A stretch of DNA of 64,000 nt from Symbiodinium natans (GCA_905221605.1 CAJNDS010002346.1:62001-126000), one strand, 5' to 3'; counted from the stretch's first letter, positions 10,747 to 21,208 are shown. Notes: generated from the letters alone by a model not told the origin. A program made the numbers and translations.

Positions 10747-10847
10747 TACCACCGCACCTGACATGCATAGACCCTCAGACCCCCATCAGCTTTGCAGGAA
10801 CATCCCACAACCTTCCCAGAGAGCTCAACACCCACCAGACCCTGCAG
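10747..10847. CDS. Putative exon, strand ambiguous
   Basis: On plus, CCCTACAG|...|CTGCAG|GTTTATGG gives a 101-nt island with consensus-like edges and a translation including FAGTSHNLPRELNTHQTLQ. On minus, AACCTGCAG|...|TGTCAG|GTGCGG gives 84 nt (10,758-10,841) with GVELSGKVVGCSCKADGGLR. Both look like protein. Left flank CCCTAAA, right flank TTTAGGG. Transcript data would settle the strand. Confidence 0.35.
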
Positions 10848-11247
10848 GTTTATGGCTGGGGTTTAGGGTTTAGGGTTCAGGGTTTAGGGTTCCGGGTCTC
10901 CATTATTGTACAATAAAAAGGGGCACCAAGATAGTTTAAGGCGTCAGTGTATTTACCCCTAAACCCTAAACCCGAAGCCCTGAGCCCTAAACACTAAGCC
11001 CTAAACCCTAAACCCCAACCCTCCTCAATTAAGGGGTACTAGGGCTCTCCGGGTTGGACCAAGATCGACAACCTCGAACCAGGGTTTAGGGTTTAGGGTT
11101 TAGCAGGTCATTGCAGGCTACACAATGCCCACCCTTTTGGGGTAGCTACATGGTCCCTTAGCAGGGGCCCTTGAAAGGGCACCCCGTCTATGCCCCCCAC
11201 ATACCCTATTCAGGGCTCATACTACCCTTAGAAAAAAACAGCTTAGG

Positions 11248-11353
11248 CTACTATTTGCTTAAGAACCCCAAAAAAATATAAAATAAAAATCCCTATGTTG
11301 CCCTTTAAGGAAACATATTTTGTATTTCTGGGGGGTTCTCAAGCAAATAGTAG
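11248..11353. mobile_element. Inverted-repeat element family C, copy C1
   Basis: A ~106-bp non-coding element. Left arm CTACTATTTGCTTAAGAACC; right arm is its near reverse complement, ending TTCTCAAGCAAATAGTAG. The interior is AT-rich with CCCTATGTTGCCCTT. Relatives lie at 16,507 and 45,434. Confidence 0.75.
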
Positions 11354-11399
11354 TGGGGTTTACGGTTTAGGGACCCTAAGCCCTGAACGAATCCGAAAC

Positions 11400-11464
11400 C
11401 CTCTGGCCTCCGTCCGCTGGGCTGCGAAGGCCGTGTCTTCAGGCTCCTGTACAGGTGCAACTTT
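11400..11464 (-). CDS. Putative short internal exon, unassigned gene
   Basis: A 65-nt island on minus: acceptor CTAAACCCAG, then 21 codons (KVAPVQEPEDTAFAAQRTEA and one Arg), then donor GG|GTTTCGG. The acceptor lies in the telomere-like unit itself. A TTTAGGG array (plus) flanks it on the right and degenerate CCCTAAR on the left. No family recognised. Confidence 0.36.
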
Positions 11465-11810
11465 CTGGGTTTAGGGTTTAGGGTTTAGGGTTTAGGGTTT
11501 AGAGTTTAGGGTAACCCAGAGAGCCCAACACTCCTTAACTAGCCTAAGAAGTCGCTCTGGTACTACGGCAACCTTGCAATCTCCTAGGGTACCCGTGAAA
11601 GGGGCCCCAGTTTTTAAAACTGACCAGGTGAAGGCTCTATAGGGCTTAGGGTCTAGGGAACCCTAAACCCTAAACCCTAAACCCTAAACCCTAAATCCTA
11701 AACTCTGTTTAAAGTACGGGGGTCTTCTAAGGTTCCAAGTATGCGCCCTTCATTTGAGTCCCTTGTTGCGTAACCCTTCATAGAAATAAGAATAAAAATA
11801 ATAATAAGAA

Positions 11811-11863
<53 letters not shown>

Positions 11864-11882
11864 ATAATAATAATAATAATAA
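11811..11882 (+). repeat. (ACT)n then (AAT)n microsatellite
   Basis: About 17 ACT triplets followed by about 6 AAT triplets. The Ser/Ile run on minus is a by-product. Confidence 0.97.
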
Positions 11883-12290
11883 GGGCCCATGGTTCCAACC
11901 TTAGAGAGTTGATGCTCAAGGGAGTTTAGGGCTTTCTGCTTCGGCACCCTCGGCTCAGGAGCCACTGCTTGGACAGAACCTTGGACTTTCTTTGGGGGGG
12001 TGACATGGTCTAAACCCTAAACTCTGAACCCTAAACCCTAGACCCTAAATCCTAAACCCTAAACCCTAAACTGGGGTACCCCTTGTATACCCCTTATATA
12101 CCCTATTCAAATTAAGGGGCCCTTACATCAGAACCCTTTTCAAGGAGGTTACCCAAGCCCATCAACCGCCCGGATTCCAGCATCAATGAAAGCCAACGCC
12201 CAGTTTGGTAGGGCCGAGTTCGGGCCGGGTTTCGGGCTTAGGGTACCCCGGTTGGCTTAGGGTTTAGGGAACCCTGATACGTTTCATTAG

Positions 12291-12494
12291 GAATGTGGTT
12301 CGGAGCAGTGCGACATGTTTGTCAACGCATTCGTGCGAAATGTTGCCGAAAAAGAGCAACAACGTCTCCCGGAACGTCGCACTAAACTACAAGTATGGTT
12401 CCACCTGGACCCGGAAGCCTCCCATTTTGAAAAGCCACATATGGCAGCCAAGCGATCAAGTTCTCAAGGGAGTACTTCAGAACAGGGAAAATGA
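12291..12494 (+). CDS. Unassigned ORF or terminal exon (67 codons)
   Basis: After TTTCATTAG a plus frame is open for 67 codons to TGA, with translation such as VRNVAEKEQQRLPERRTKLQ and a charged tail. Another plus frame (12,295-12,606) is also open, so the frame is not certain. There is no telomere-like repeat across 320 bp, unusual here. No domain recognised. Confidence 0.27.
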   Translation, partial: ECGSEQCDMFVNAFVRNVAEKEQQRLPERRTKLQVWFHLDPEASHFEKPHMAAKRSSSQGSTSEQGK

Positions 12495-12656
12495 ACATAG
12501 TAGCGTTGAACCAATGAGAATAGTACCGGGACGCTCCGAAGTCAAAATGCTGAAATCTTGTATCAAGGCTACACCAAGGTATGAGCCCAAAGCTCAGAAA
12601 CCTTAAAAGCGTCAAGAGTTGAGAAAGAGCCTCCCCCCCCCCCCCTCCCGGCCCCC

Positions 12657-12965
12657 ACAACCCTAAACCCTGAACCAAGCGAACCCTAAACCCCAAACCC
12701 TGAACCTTGCAAACCCTAAACCCTAAACCCCAAACCTTCGGATTTCGGGCTCACCCCCCCTTAAACCCTAAACCCTAAACCCAAACCCTAAACCCTAAAA
12801 CCCAAACCCTAAACCCTCAACCCTAAACACCAAACCCTAAACCCTAAACCCCAATACATAAGCCCTAAACCCTAAACCCTAAACCCTAAGCCCTAAGCCC
12901 TAAGCCCTAAGCCCTAAGCCCTAAGCCCTAAGCCCTAAGCCCTAAACCCTAAACCCTAAACCCTA
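12657..12965 (-). repeat. Large CCCTAAA field with CCCTAAG block
   Basis: About forty units in 309 bp. The outer parts are CCCTAAA with CCCCAAA or CCCAAA variants. About 12,884-12,945 is a homogeneous block of CCCTAAG, indicating local amplification of a variant. Confidence 0.93.
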
Positions 12966-13380
12966 TCCCCCCGCCTCTTGGATCACCAAGTCATCCTGGG
13001 GTCGTCTCATCGACTCCTTCCCACGGATCGGTGGACTGGGCTATTGATGCTCAAGGCCTAGGGTTCAAGGTTTAGGGCTTTAGTATTAGGGTTTAATGTT
13101 GAGGTTTCCGGGTGTAGGGTTGAGGGTTTTAGGTGCAGGGTGGAGGGTCCAGCTTCAAAAAAACATACCGAAGCCGAAACTACTTTTGTTTCGCCACTCC
13201 ATGGTTTGGTCCGGTCGCCGACTACAGCAAGGCATGACCTCAAAGCCTACATGGGGGTTTACCAAAAGAAGGGACCCCTAATATAATTAGTCCCCAAACA
13301 ATAGGATTCCCTTACCATAAGGACCCCAGTAAGGTGCCCCTACTTTAGGAAAGCCCTACATGCCGAGAAGCTAAAAGAAC

Positions 13381-13470
13381 CTGAGCCGCACCCTGGCCCC
13401 CAGGGAACGCATCGCCTGGGTCTCAAAGTTGTAGTAGTACTTCACGCCGCGCAGGTCATAGAAGGCGTGC
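13381..13470 (-). CDS. Putative exon encoding a WW-like core
   Basis: A 90-nt minus island with textbook edges: GTGAGCCAG| on the 5' side and CTCAG|GTTC on the 3' side. The 29 full codons include AFYDLRGVKYYYNFETQAMR. The G-x-x-YYYN-x-x-T pattern resembles the second strand of a WW domain, though the Trp residues would have to lie on flanking exons or be absent. It is flanked by a TTTAGGG array on the plus-strand right. Coding confidence is moderate; the WW assignment is tentative. Confidence 0.45.
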
Positions 13471-13746
13471 CTGGCTCACCGCTAGATTGTGAACGGCTTA
13501 GGGTTTAGGGTTTAGGGTTTAGGGTTTAGGGTTTAGGGTGCTTTCAGCGCATGGTTGACAGTACAGCAGCTCGTGGTGCCTGTCGTCATGTTGCTTCCCA
13601 TACCCCCAACCCTACATTGGTGTCAATTTACCCCCCAACTACTCTAGCTCCTGCCAAGGCATATTAGAACCTTTCACCCTTTTAGGGTTCATTTGGTTTG
13701 CAAGGCAGCCCTAGTATCGAAAACCCCCATTTGCTCCCCAAGGAGC

Positions 13747-13841
13747 CCTAAGCCCTAAGCCCTAAGCCCTAAGCCCTAAGCCCTAAGCCCTAAGCCCTAA
13801 GCCCTAAGCCCTAAGCCCTAAGCCCTAAGCCCTAAACCCTA
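13747..13841 (-). repeat. CCCTAAG variant array (13 units)
   Basis: Thirteen consecutive CCCTAAG units, the same variant as at 12,884-12,945, ending in one CCCTAAA. Confidence 0.95.
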
Positions 13842-13844
13842 CAC

Positions 13845-13942
13845 CGCCCGACAGCAAAACGAACCCCAAGGCTTTGCCGGCGCGGCCACTTCTCGCCCAG
13901 GGTGGTTTCGAGCGGCGCCGGCTTAGAGAAGGTCTCCTTGGC
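13845..13942 (-). CDS. Putative internal exon, unassigned gene
   Basis: A 98-nt minus island: CTAAACCGCAG| acceptor, 32 codons plus 2 nt, then GGGCG|GTGTAGGG. The translation includes AKETFSKPAPLETTLGEKWP. Plus-strand flanks are CCCTAAG on the left and CTTAGGG/TTTAGGG on the right. It lies 375 nt upstream (in minus sense) of the WW-like exon at 13,381-13,470 and could belong to the same gene. Confidence 0.42.
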
Positions 13943-13947
13943 CTGCG

Positions 13948-14028
13948 GTTTAGGGCTTAGGGCTTAGGGCTTAGGGCTTAGGGTTTAGGGTTTAGGGTTT
14001 AGGGTTTAGGGTTTAGGGTTTAGGGATA
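13948..14028 (+). repeat. CTTAGGG then TTTAGGG array
   Basis: Four CTTAGGG units followed by seven TTTAGGG units. Confidence 0.93.
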
Positions 14029-14335
14029 TGCCATTTTGATTGGGGGGTGAACCCCTAAACCCTAATCTTTTTTATTATTCTTTTTTGGGGCTGGACCTAC
14101 ATGTAGGGGGTTTCCGAAAAGTAGGGCTAAGGTCGAAGCCGAACCCATTATTGCATTTGGGTGGGCTTCTAGCATGTTGGGGTATAAGGGTTTAGGCAGA
14201 GCAAGAGCGCACGTCAGTCCCCAGTCACGACTGCTAGTCTTCCTTGAAACAGGGATCCCCAAACACATCATCCCTGAAACCTAAACCCTAGCTAAAGAAG
14301 TAGATTCGGGTATGTGGACTATGTCAAGGCGTGTT

Positions 14336-14978
14336 CCACCTGCCTCCCGCCCTGACATCCACAAGGAAGGATGCAAAGTAGGGGACAACGCACCGAGGCA
14401 ACCGGCTCTTAAGGGCTACAGCTTGGCCTCAGGACCCCCCTCGGCCTGCCAACACATGCTGTAGCATCGCACTGCGCTCTGGCACTGCTCCCGCCTGTCT
14501 CCGGCAGTGGGCCGGCACGCAAACTCTACTCAGAGATTCACCTTTCACCATGGCTTGAAGCAAGGCTTCCAGCATCCCGAGCAGAGCGCGCCAGCACACG
14601 AGACCGCACCAAGGACACCTACATGCCTGAAGACGACTTCTGCCTCTCGGCTACCTCACCTTCCTCCGCCAGGGCAGCCTTCCCTTGCAACCAATGTCCC
14701 ACGTCTCCTGGATGATGGTGCCGTCAATGGTTTACTCGACATTGCAGCCCCCCTCCATCGAGCAAGTCCATAGCAGCAGCATTGTAGATGCAGTGGCGCA
14801 CTGGTCTGACAAAATCCTCCAAGCAGTAGGATGTGCCCTGATTCAACGTAGCAGAAACGCACATGTGAAGGAAGGTTCTGCCCACCTGCCTCCGGCCCTG
14901 ACATCCACAAGGAAGGATGCAAGGTAGGGAACGACGCACCGGGGCAACCGGCTCTTAAGGGCTACAGCTTTGCTTCAG
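14336..14978 (+). repeat. 97-bp direct repeats around a 450-bp unique segment
   Basis: Segments 14,336-14,432 and 14,882-14,978 are near-identical (CCACCTGCCTCC to GCTTCAG) and in the same orientation. The DNA between them has several overlapping frames of 70-88 codons on both strands, none recognisable, and no telomere-like repeat. The arrangement resembles a small LTR-like or duplicated element. Confidence 0.75.
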
Positions 14979-15128
14979 CACTAACCCTGTGACCCAAAGC
15001 TAGGCAACTACAGGCTAAGGGTGAATAACAGACGCCTTGATCTCGGTTTCAGGGTTGAGGGTGGGGGGTGTTCCCGAACCCCAAACCCACAAGCCCCCAA
15101 ACCCTAAACCCTAAACCCTATACCCTAC

Positions 15129-15215
15129 AATCGCGAACCGCACTGCCTCGGGATCCACCACGGTCAGAGGGGACTCCAACTGCTTGCCTGAAAATCTCAT
15201 GGATTCGCAAAGGCG
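15129..15215 (-). CDS. Putative internal exon, unassigned gene
   Basis: Exactly 29 codons, phase 0 at both ends: CATCCTCCAG| acceptor and GATT|GTAGGGTATAGGG donor. The translation includes RLCESMRFSGKQLESPLTVV. The donor GT is the first base pair of the telomere-like flank. CCCTAAA lies left and TTTAGGG right on plus. No family recognised. Confidence 0.45.
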
Positions 15216-15624
15216 CTGGAGGATGGGTAAGGTTCAGGGTGCAGGGTGTTTAGGGTTTTGGGTTTAGGGTTTAGGCCCGATACCCGAAGCGTCCCATGAA
15301 CCCGATGCTTGAATCATCAAAATAGACTGCCCTGTCAAGACGGTTGCTATAGTGGGAGCCCCTAACCACCTAACAAATCCTAAACTCTATAGGCTCTAAA
15401 CTTCGTCAATCCCACTCTCCGACAAAGCGGAGGCTGAACTGGAGCGCCTTCCGATTCTATCGGGAGGCCCCAAACCTAGAAATTCTTCGGGTTCGGGTTT
15501 CGGTTTAGGGTTTAGGGTTTAGGGGTTTAATAGCCTAGGTTTTGCGGTGCAGGGGCTTTGGGTATAGGGCACGGCATATAGGGCATCGTCGTACAAGGAC
15601 ATCTCTCTTCGGTTTCTCAAGATT

Positions 15625-15735
15625 AAGGTTTAGGGTTTAGGGTTTAGGGTTTAGGGTTTAGGGTTTAGGGTTTAGGGTTTAGGGTTTAGGGTTTAGGGTT
15701 TTGGGTTTAGGGTTTAGGGTTTAGGGTTTAGGTTC
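15625..15735 (+). repeat. TTTAGGG array (~16 units)
   Basis: Nearly perfect; one TTTTGGG variant. Confidence 0.95.
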
Positions 15736-15855
15736 CACAGGACCTTCGATAGAATGCAAGGTGTTCTAATGAACCAAAATGCTCGCCCTGAATCCTGCGG
15801 GTTTTTTCGGTTCAGGGTTTAGGGTAGGACACACAAACCGCAAGCCCTCAACCCT

Positions 15856-15951
15856 GATATGTTCCCCCTTATACTAAGAGTCCTGAATAAGGATGATAAT
15901 AGGGGGTACTGCAAAATCCGATTAATGATTGTTGGTATAAGGGGGAACATC
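15856..15951. mobile_element. Inverted-repeat element family B, copy B1
   Basis: A ~95-bp element with arms ATGTTCCCCCTTATAC and TTGGTATAAGGGGGAACAT. The interior has ATAGGGGGTACT. The related copy B2 is at 44,011; a lone right arm (AAGGGGGAACATCCCAA) occurs at 16,403-16,419. Confidence 0.7.
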
Positions 15952-16061
15952 CCAACCAAAACCCCGAACCCGACACCCACACAGAGCAATTTGACATCCT
16001 AAACCCAAAGCCCTAAACCCTAACCCCTAACCCCTAACCCCTAAAACCCTAAACATTTCAC

Positions 16062-16145
16062 ATCTCGGGGTGCTCCCCCGCCTTCCTTTCGGGCTTTCTC
16101 CTCCCGCTCGAGCTTCGCGGAACGCTTGTAGTCAATCCTCGGCCG
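16062..16145 (-). CDS. Putative internal exon, charged segment
   Basis: Exactly 28 codons, phase 0 to 0, between GGGGGAG| and CGAGAT|GTGAAATG on minus. The translation (RPRIDYKRSAKLEREEKARK) is highly charged, like part of a coiled coil or a nuclear protein. The plus frames have a stop. Plus-strand flanks are CCCTAAA left and TTTAGGG right, 102 bp apart. No family recognised. Confidence 0.45.
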
Positions 16146-16506
16146 CTCCCCCGTGTTTGGGATTTAGGGTTTAGGGTTCAGGGTTCAGGGTTTAGGGTTT
16201 AGGGCTTACGGTTTAGGGATTAGGGATTAGAGTAGGACTGAGTTGCTGAGGTCATAAGCCCCCAAAAAGGGTATACTTTCAGTTCTATAGGGGATTATAG
16301 TACCCCAAAAAGTGTAAAGTTTATCATTCAGCTACTCAGTGGTTGATAAGAGAAAGAGAAGGGCAACATTTTGGCTCAAATTGGTTTACAAAGATCCCAG
16401 CCAAGGGGGAACATCCCAATTGAAGCCCCGTAGGAAATAATCCTATCCTCTTAGACCCAATAAGGGAAAACGGGAAAATTCCCAGGGGCCCGACTAGAAC
16501 CCGAAG

Positions 16507-16633
16507 CTACAGCTTGTTTAAGAACCCCCCCTCCCCCCCAAACAAAAAAGGATAAGTGGATGATCATCCCTTTATTGCCCTAGTCAGGAACAGCATGGCT
16601 TTATTTGTTGGGGTGGTTCTTAAGCAAATAGCA
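16507..16633. mobile_element. Inverted-repeat element family C, copy C2
   Basis: Arms CTACAGCTTGTTTAAGAACC and GGTTCTTAAGCAAATAGCAG; the interior includes CCCTTTATTGCCCTAG. It is 127 bp long, including a C-rich insertion near the left arm. Confidence 0.7.
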
Positions 16634-17189
16634 GGCAGAACCCTGAGCCAGATCAAGCCGAAGCTCTTCAAGGGTTTTAGGTCCAGGAACTTTGGCAGCG
16701 TCTTCGCCTTGGCTTTTAGGAAGAGCCCCGGACTTTCAGGGCGCAGGGTTCGGGCATCAACGGTTCTGGGTGTATTCAGGACTCCGCAAGAAAAGACGTC
16801 AACACCGATTCCCCGAACCCTAAACCCCCGAAACCCTGAACCCTGAACCCTAGTCCTAGACCCTAAACCCTAAAGCCGAAACCCGAAACCCTAAACCATA
16901 AACCCTAAACCCTCAGCCCTAAACCCTAAACCCTCCCTTGGCCTTCATCCCTGACAATCCAAGCCCTTTTTTATGGGAATCCAAGGCTTGGGGCCTCTGG
17001 GGTTGATCACTGGCGCTTTTGGGGTTTTAAGGTTTAGGGTTTAGGGTTAGGGTTTAGGGTTTAGGGATTTAGGGATTTAGGGTTTAGGGCTTGGGGTTTC
17101 TAGGGATTAGGATCAGCCTTCATCAAATAATTATCGGGTTCTAGGGCTTCAGGGCTTCAGGATGTTGAGGCATTGGGGTGTTAGGGTGC

Positions 17190-17320
17190 TAGTTGGAGGT
17201 TCATGGATGCTTATAACCCCAATTATAAGTCTACTTATAGCTGACTTAGAGGACTTAGGTAATTTGAGGGGTCTTGGGCTCTTTGGGAAATTCGGGTTAT
17301 AAGTACTGAACCTCCAAGTA
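17190..17320. mobile_element. Inverted-repeat element family A, copy A4
   Basis: Left end TAGTTGGAGGTTCATGG and right end GAACCTCCAAGTA; the interior keeps the TTATAA palindromes but is otherwise diverged. 131 bp. Confidence 0.68.
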
Positions 17321-17645
17321 GCGTTCTTAATTGGTGTATCGCAGCATGGACTTCAGAAGAGTGCAGGTTCAGCATGCTCGGCTGCAGGGTGTATGGGTGC
17401 ACTGCATGGATTGGACTCGTCGACGTCATCGGACATCCAGACAATGTGTGTTCCTCGGCAAGAACTTTCACGAACTTACGCATGGTGCTGGAGAGTTGCC
17501 TGCACTTAGGTCTCCCACAGGGCAGCTCCACACAGGCGACAGTGCTCCGGGCCAGATCTGCTGGCATGTCGCAGGCATTTGCCGCTGTGATCTCCTCGTC
17601 GACGTAGTATAACGTGTGTATACATATATATATATATATATACAT
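17235..17645 (-). CDS. Unassigned ORF (136 codons)
   Basis: The most protein-like part is about 17,400-17,610 on minus (translation includes DMPADLARSTVACVELPCGR). This 200-bp stretch is GC-balanced and free of telomere-like repeat. The N-terminal Ile/Tyr run comes from a TA microsatellite (17,620-17,645) and the C-terminal part overlaps element A4, so only the middle could be exon. Two plus frames are also open there. Confidence 0.25.
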   Translation of the reverse strand: MYIYIYICIHTLYYVDEEITAANACDMPADLARSTVACVELPCGRPKCRQLSSTMRKFVKVLAEEHTLSGCPMTSTSPIHAVHPYTLQPSMLNLHSSEVHAAIHQLRTLLGGSVLITRISQRAQDPSNYLSPLSQL

Positions 17646-18007
17646 ATACTAAGCATATAGGTACGCACACCTGAAGTAAGATAGGGGTCTTGGACAAAGG
17701 AAATTGCCCGACAAAACTGCAGAAAGAGCTGAAACCCTAAGACCCTAGAGCCCTGAAACCCGAAAACCCAAAAGCCCTGACAACCCTAAATCAACCCTAA
17801 AAACCCCAAAGCCCATTAAACCCCTAAGCCCCAAAAAATGCAAAGCCCGAAAGCCCTACAAGCCCTGAAGCCCAAAAACCTAAAACCCCAAATCCTAAGG
17901 CCCCAAGACTTAGGAGCCCGGTGACCCCGTTATCCTTTCTGGGGTGTCAGTTACACTTCATCAGAGAACCGAAGCCCCCAAAAAAGGCGCCACGACCGCT
18001 GGGCTAC

Positions 18008-18127
18008 CAAAACCCTAAACCCTAAACCCTAAACCCCAAACCCCCTAAACCCTAAACCCTAAACCCCCTAAACCCCCTAAACCCCCTAAACCCTAAACTC
18101 TAAACTCTAAACCCTAAACCCTAAACC
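18008..18127 (-). repeat. CCCTAAA array with CCCCCTAAA variants
   Basis: About fifteen units, several extended by one or two C (CCCCCTAAA). Confidence 0.92.
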
Positions 18128-18222
18128 GCCAAGAAGACTTGGCTCTGGACATGCTTCCGGTGGTAGCAGTCGCTGCAATACTTGCCGCGCGTGTAGGTGC
18201 ACTGCAGCTTAGCCGGCATCAC
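18127..18222 (-). CDS. Putative exon with zinc-finger-like Cys/His
   Basis: Exactly 32 codons, phase 0 to 0, from CCGTGGAG| to TTGGCG|GTTTAGGG on minus. The translation includes QCTYTRGKYCSDCYHRKHVQ; the spacing C-x7-C-x2-C-x2-H suggests part of a small zinc-binding fold such as a B-box or LIM-like finger, incomplete in this exon. An alternative acceptor lies 10 nt upstream. The plus-strand left flank is a large CCCTAAA array whose first base pair supplies the donor. Confidence 0.45.
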
Positions 18223-18223
18223 C

Positions 18224-18443
18224 TCCACGGCACTTCAGGCACAAGGGTTTAGGGTTTCGGGTTTAGGGTTTAGGGTGACTCCAAAACCCCCTTAACTAAG
18301 GAATATACCTTTAATCAGAATAGTCCTATTACAACTCAAGGAATATCCTTTAATCAGATTAGGGTTCCTATTACAATTTCATGTATATTCCTTCCTTAAG
18401 GGGTTTTGGGATGTTTTTGGGTCCACGGCACTTCAGGCACAAG
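18224..18443. repeat. 22-bp direct repeats bracketing a telomere-like array and element H
   Basis: Positions 18,224-18,245 and 18,422-18,443 are identical over 22 bp (starting TCCACGGCACTTCAGG). The 176 bp between them hold TTTAGGG units (18,246-18,276) and the inverted-repeat element H (18,281-18,410). This looks like an insertion with a long target duplication, or a repair event. Confidence 0.75.
18281..18410. mobile_element. Inverted-repeat element family H
   Basis: A 130-bp element. Left arm starts CCAAAACCCCCTTAACTAAG; right arm ends CTTAAGGGGTTTTGGG. Two interior copies of AGGAATAT(A)CCTTTAATCAGA are present. A related half-element (CCCCTTAAGCAAGGAATATG) occurs near 38,976. Confidence 0.75.
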
Positions 18444-18709
18444 CGTTGGGGGTGTCAGGCTGTTTTTTCGTCAGGGCATAGTATTCATGGTTATGGCCCA
18501 CAGGGACCCCTGCATGTGCAGGGCATGTAGGCCACATTGATGGGTAGGGCTTTAAAACCCTCAACCCTAAACATCTAGGCTGCAGGAGATTAACCCACGA
18601 AGGGTCAATGTCACCTACTCAGCTTCTTAGGCATCGTGGGTAGGACCAGAAGCTTGGGTGGGGAGAACCCTCGTAATGCGCAGCTTAGGAAAAAAGTCGC
18701 ACGCAACAT

Positions 18710-18710
<1 letters not shown>

Positions 18711-18787
<77 letters not shown>
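18711..18787 (+). repeat. 77-bp poly-C run
   Basis: Seventy-seven consecutive C, followed by C/T-rich DNA to about 18,850. The proline and glycine frames over it are artefacts. Long C/G homopolymers are error-prone in assembly, so the exact length is uncertain. Confidence 0.95.
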
Positions 18788-18790
<3 letters not shown>

Positions 18791-20296
18791 CCCCCTTCCC
18801 CTCCCCTCGCCGCCTCCCCCCCACTCGCCTCCCCCGCCTAGATCCCCTTCACCTTCCCAAGGTACAGCTTGCGGCCCTCGTAAGCTTCAAGTTGGCCAGT
18901 TTTAGAATTCCGGCGATGGTGTCCCATTCTCCCACCGGGAGAAGGGCTCTGCGGTAGGTCTCCGGGGCATAGAGCCCCAACTGGAAGAATTCAAGCACCG
19001 CAACATGGTGTCACATTCGGTTCCGGTTTTGACCCTCAACCCGAAACCCTAAACCCACTAAACTCTAAACCCTGTAAACCCTAAACGCTACTAGAGGACC
19101 TGGAAGAAAACCGGGTATACACGACAACACTACTCCCTAGATGAGTTTAGGGTTGTGATTTCCTAAACCCGTAAAGCCCTAAACCCTAAACCCTAAAAAC
19201 CCTAAATCCGAAATTAGCCCCGCCCCTAAAAACCTAAACCCTAAAAGCCCCAAATGCCTGGTACCCTGAACAAACCCCTTAAAGCCCCAATCCCTTAAAA
19301 TCCCAACCTCAGCTGGCTAGATCCAGGAGTAACCTAGAAACAAGCAGGGCGCCCTTTTTGGTTTAGAAGGGGGCTTAGAAGGGAACCTAAACCCAAAAAC
19401 AAGGGAATAAGCGCCCAGGTCCTAGCCCTAAACCCTACACCCGAAAGTCTAAGCAAAGGGAATAAGGGGCCCGGCCCACTCTGGATCCTAGCTGGCCACA
19501 TCCCGCCTTACACATCACGCACAGGATGAAGTGGTTGGGCTCGTGGGTCGCACCTGAGTCTTCCCTCCTCTTCCGAGGTTAAGCTTAGGCGCTACTTTAG
19601 GGAGTTTAGGGTTTAGGAAGTTTAGGGTTTAGGGTTTAGGGGGTTTAGGGAGTTTAGGGAGTTTAGGGTTTAGGGAGTTTTGGGAGTTTAGGGTTTCAAG
19701 GTCGGTGCGATGTGTTGTGGCGTTCCACGGCGTGGCAGGGGACTGCCGTAGCCATGAAAGGGTGCAGTGCAGAAGCCTAGTGGCCTGGTGAGATAGGTTT
19801 AGGGTTTGCGGCTAAGGGATTAGGGGGTTCCGGGATTATGGGGTTTGGGGCTTAACTTGGTAGACCAGAGACCATGTTATCATCACAGGGTACCCTTTTT
19901 CGGGCTTTTTACTTGAAAAGTAACCTAGAGCCGAACAGAGGGCCAAAAGGCACCGCCAAGATGTTGAAGAGTTACGCACAGTATTCGCAGAAAGGGACCC
20001 CCACATATTTCGACCTGGGGTTCAGTGCCTGGTGACGTACGGCAGGAAGAGGCTGTAGACGTTTTGGGGTTTGCTTTGCTTGAGTTGCTGGCTGGTTTGA
20101 TCTATAAACCCTCAACCCTAAAACCCTAAAAAGTCTGGGTCCAAATTAGGGTACTTGTCTTATTCCTTACTTCAGAAGGCATCCTTACAAAGCCCATCAT
20201 TTCGAACCAAACCCTGGAAACCCTAAACCATCTAATTCCTGGAAACCCTAAACCCCACCCGAGCTGGACAGGGCTGAAGGCTCGGAAGTGGAGAAG

Positions 20297-20510
20297 GGTT
20301 TAGGGTTTAGGGTTTCGGGTTTAGGGTTTAGGGTTGGGGTTGGGGGTTTGGAGTTTAGGGTTGGGTTTAGGGTTTAGGGTTTAGGGTTTAGGGTTTAGGG
20401 TTTAGGGTTTAGGGTTAAGGGTTAAGGGTTAAGGGTTAAGGGTTAAGGGTTAAGGGTTAAGGGTTAAGGGTTTAGGGTTTAGGGTTTAGGGTTTAGGGTT
20501 GGAGTTTAGG
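20297..20510 (+). repeat. TTTAGGG array with TTAAGGG block
   Basis: About 26 units. The stretch 20,412-20,468 is a homogeneous block of eight GGGTTAA units, another locally amplified variant. Confidence 0.93.
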
Positions 20511-21208
20511 GTGCTAGGGCCTTCTGTGCCTACGTTGCTACGGTCTCTGCTCACATCCCTAAGACCCAGACACCCCGAAGGGCCTGAGCCTGAAATCCCG
20601 AATCCATGGGTTCAGGGTTTAGGATTAGGGTTTCGGGTTCTGGCCCCACCGCGGTCAAGCCGAAAAAAACCCAAGGGCCCTAAACCCTAAACCCTAAGCC
20701 CTAAACCCGAAACGCTCGACCCTAAGCCCTAGACCCTTAACCCCTAAACCCTAAACCCTATAAGCCCTAAACCCCAAGACCCCCAGATGGGCCCCAGCGG
20801 TGCCCTTTTGCATGCAGCTTTTCGAAGCAGCCCAGGCCTTGCGGGCTTAGGGTTTAGGGTTTAGGGTTTAGGGTTTAGGGTTTAGGGTTTAGGGTTTAGG
20901 GTTTAGGGCCTAGGGGAGTAGGCCCTACAACCCCCCGGGAAAAAGTATACTCTTTAAGCAAGATCTCCTTGAAACCTCTGAATAATTTATAAGACAAAGT
21001 GAAAACCCTCAACCCTAAACCCTCAACCCTGAACCCAAAACCCTCACCCCTCAACCCTGAAGCCGACACCCTAAACCCTCAACCCCTCAGCCCTAGACAC
21101 ACCACAAATGCTCCAACCTGCGGGGCTTCCAAGGGCCAAAGGCCAAAGGCTCCCGAACCACTCATCTTAGGGTAGTTCTACGGTCCCTTAGCATGGGCCC
21201 TTAAAAGG

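Noticed and set aside
17620-17645. Ile/Tyr-rich N-terminus of minus frames
   Set aside because: Encoded by a TA microsatellite.
18627-18957. Poly-proline and poly-glycine ORFs
   Set aside because: Direct products of the 77-C run; frame-independent.
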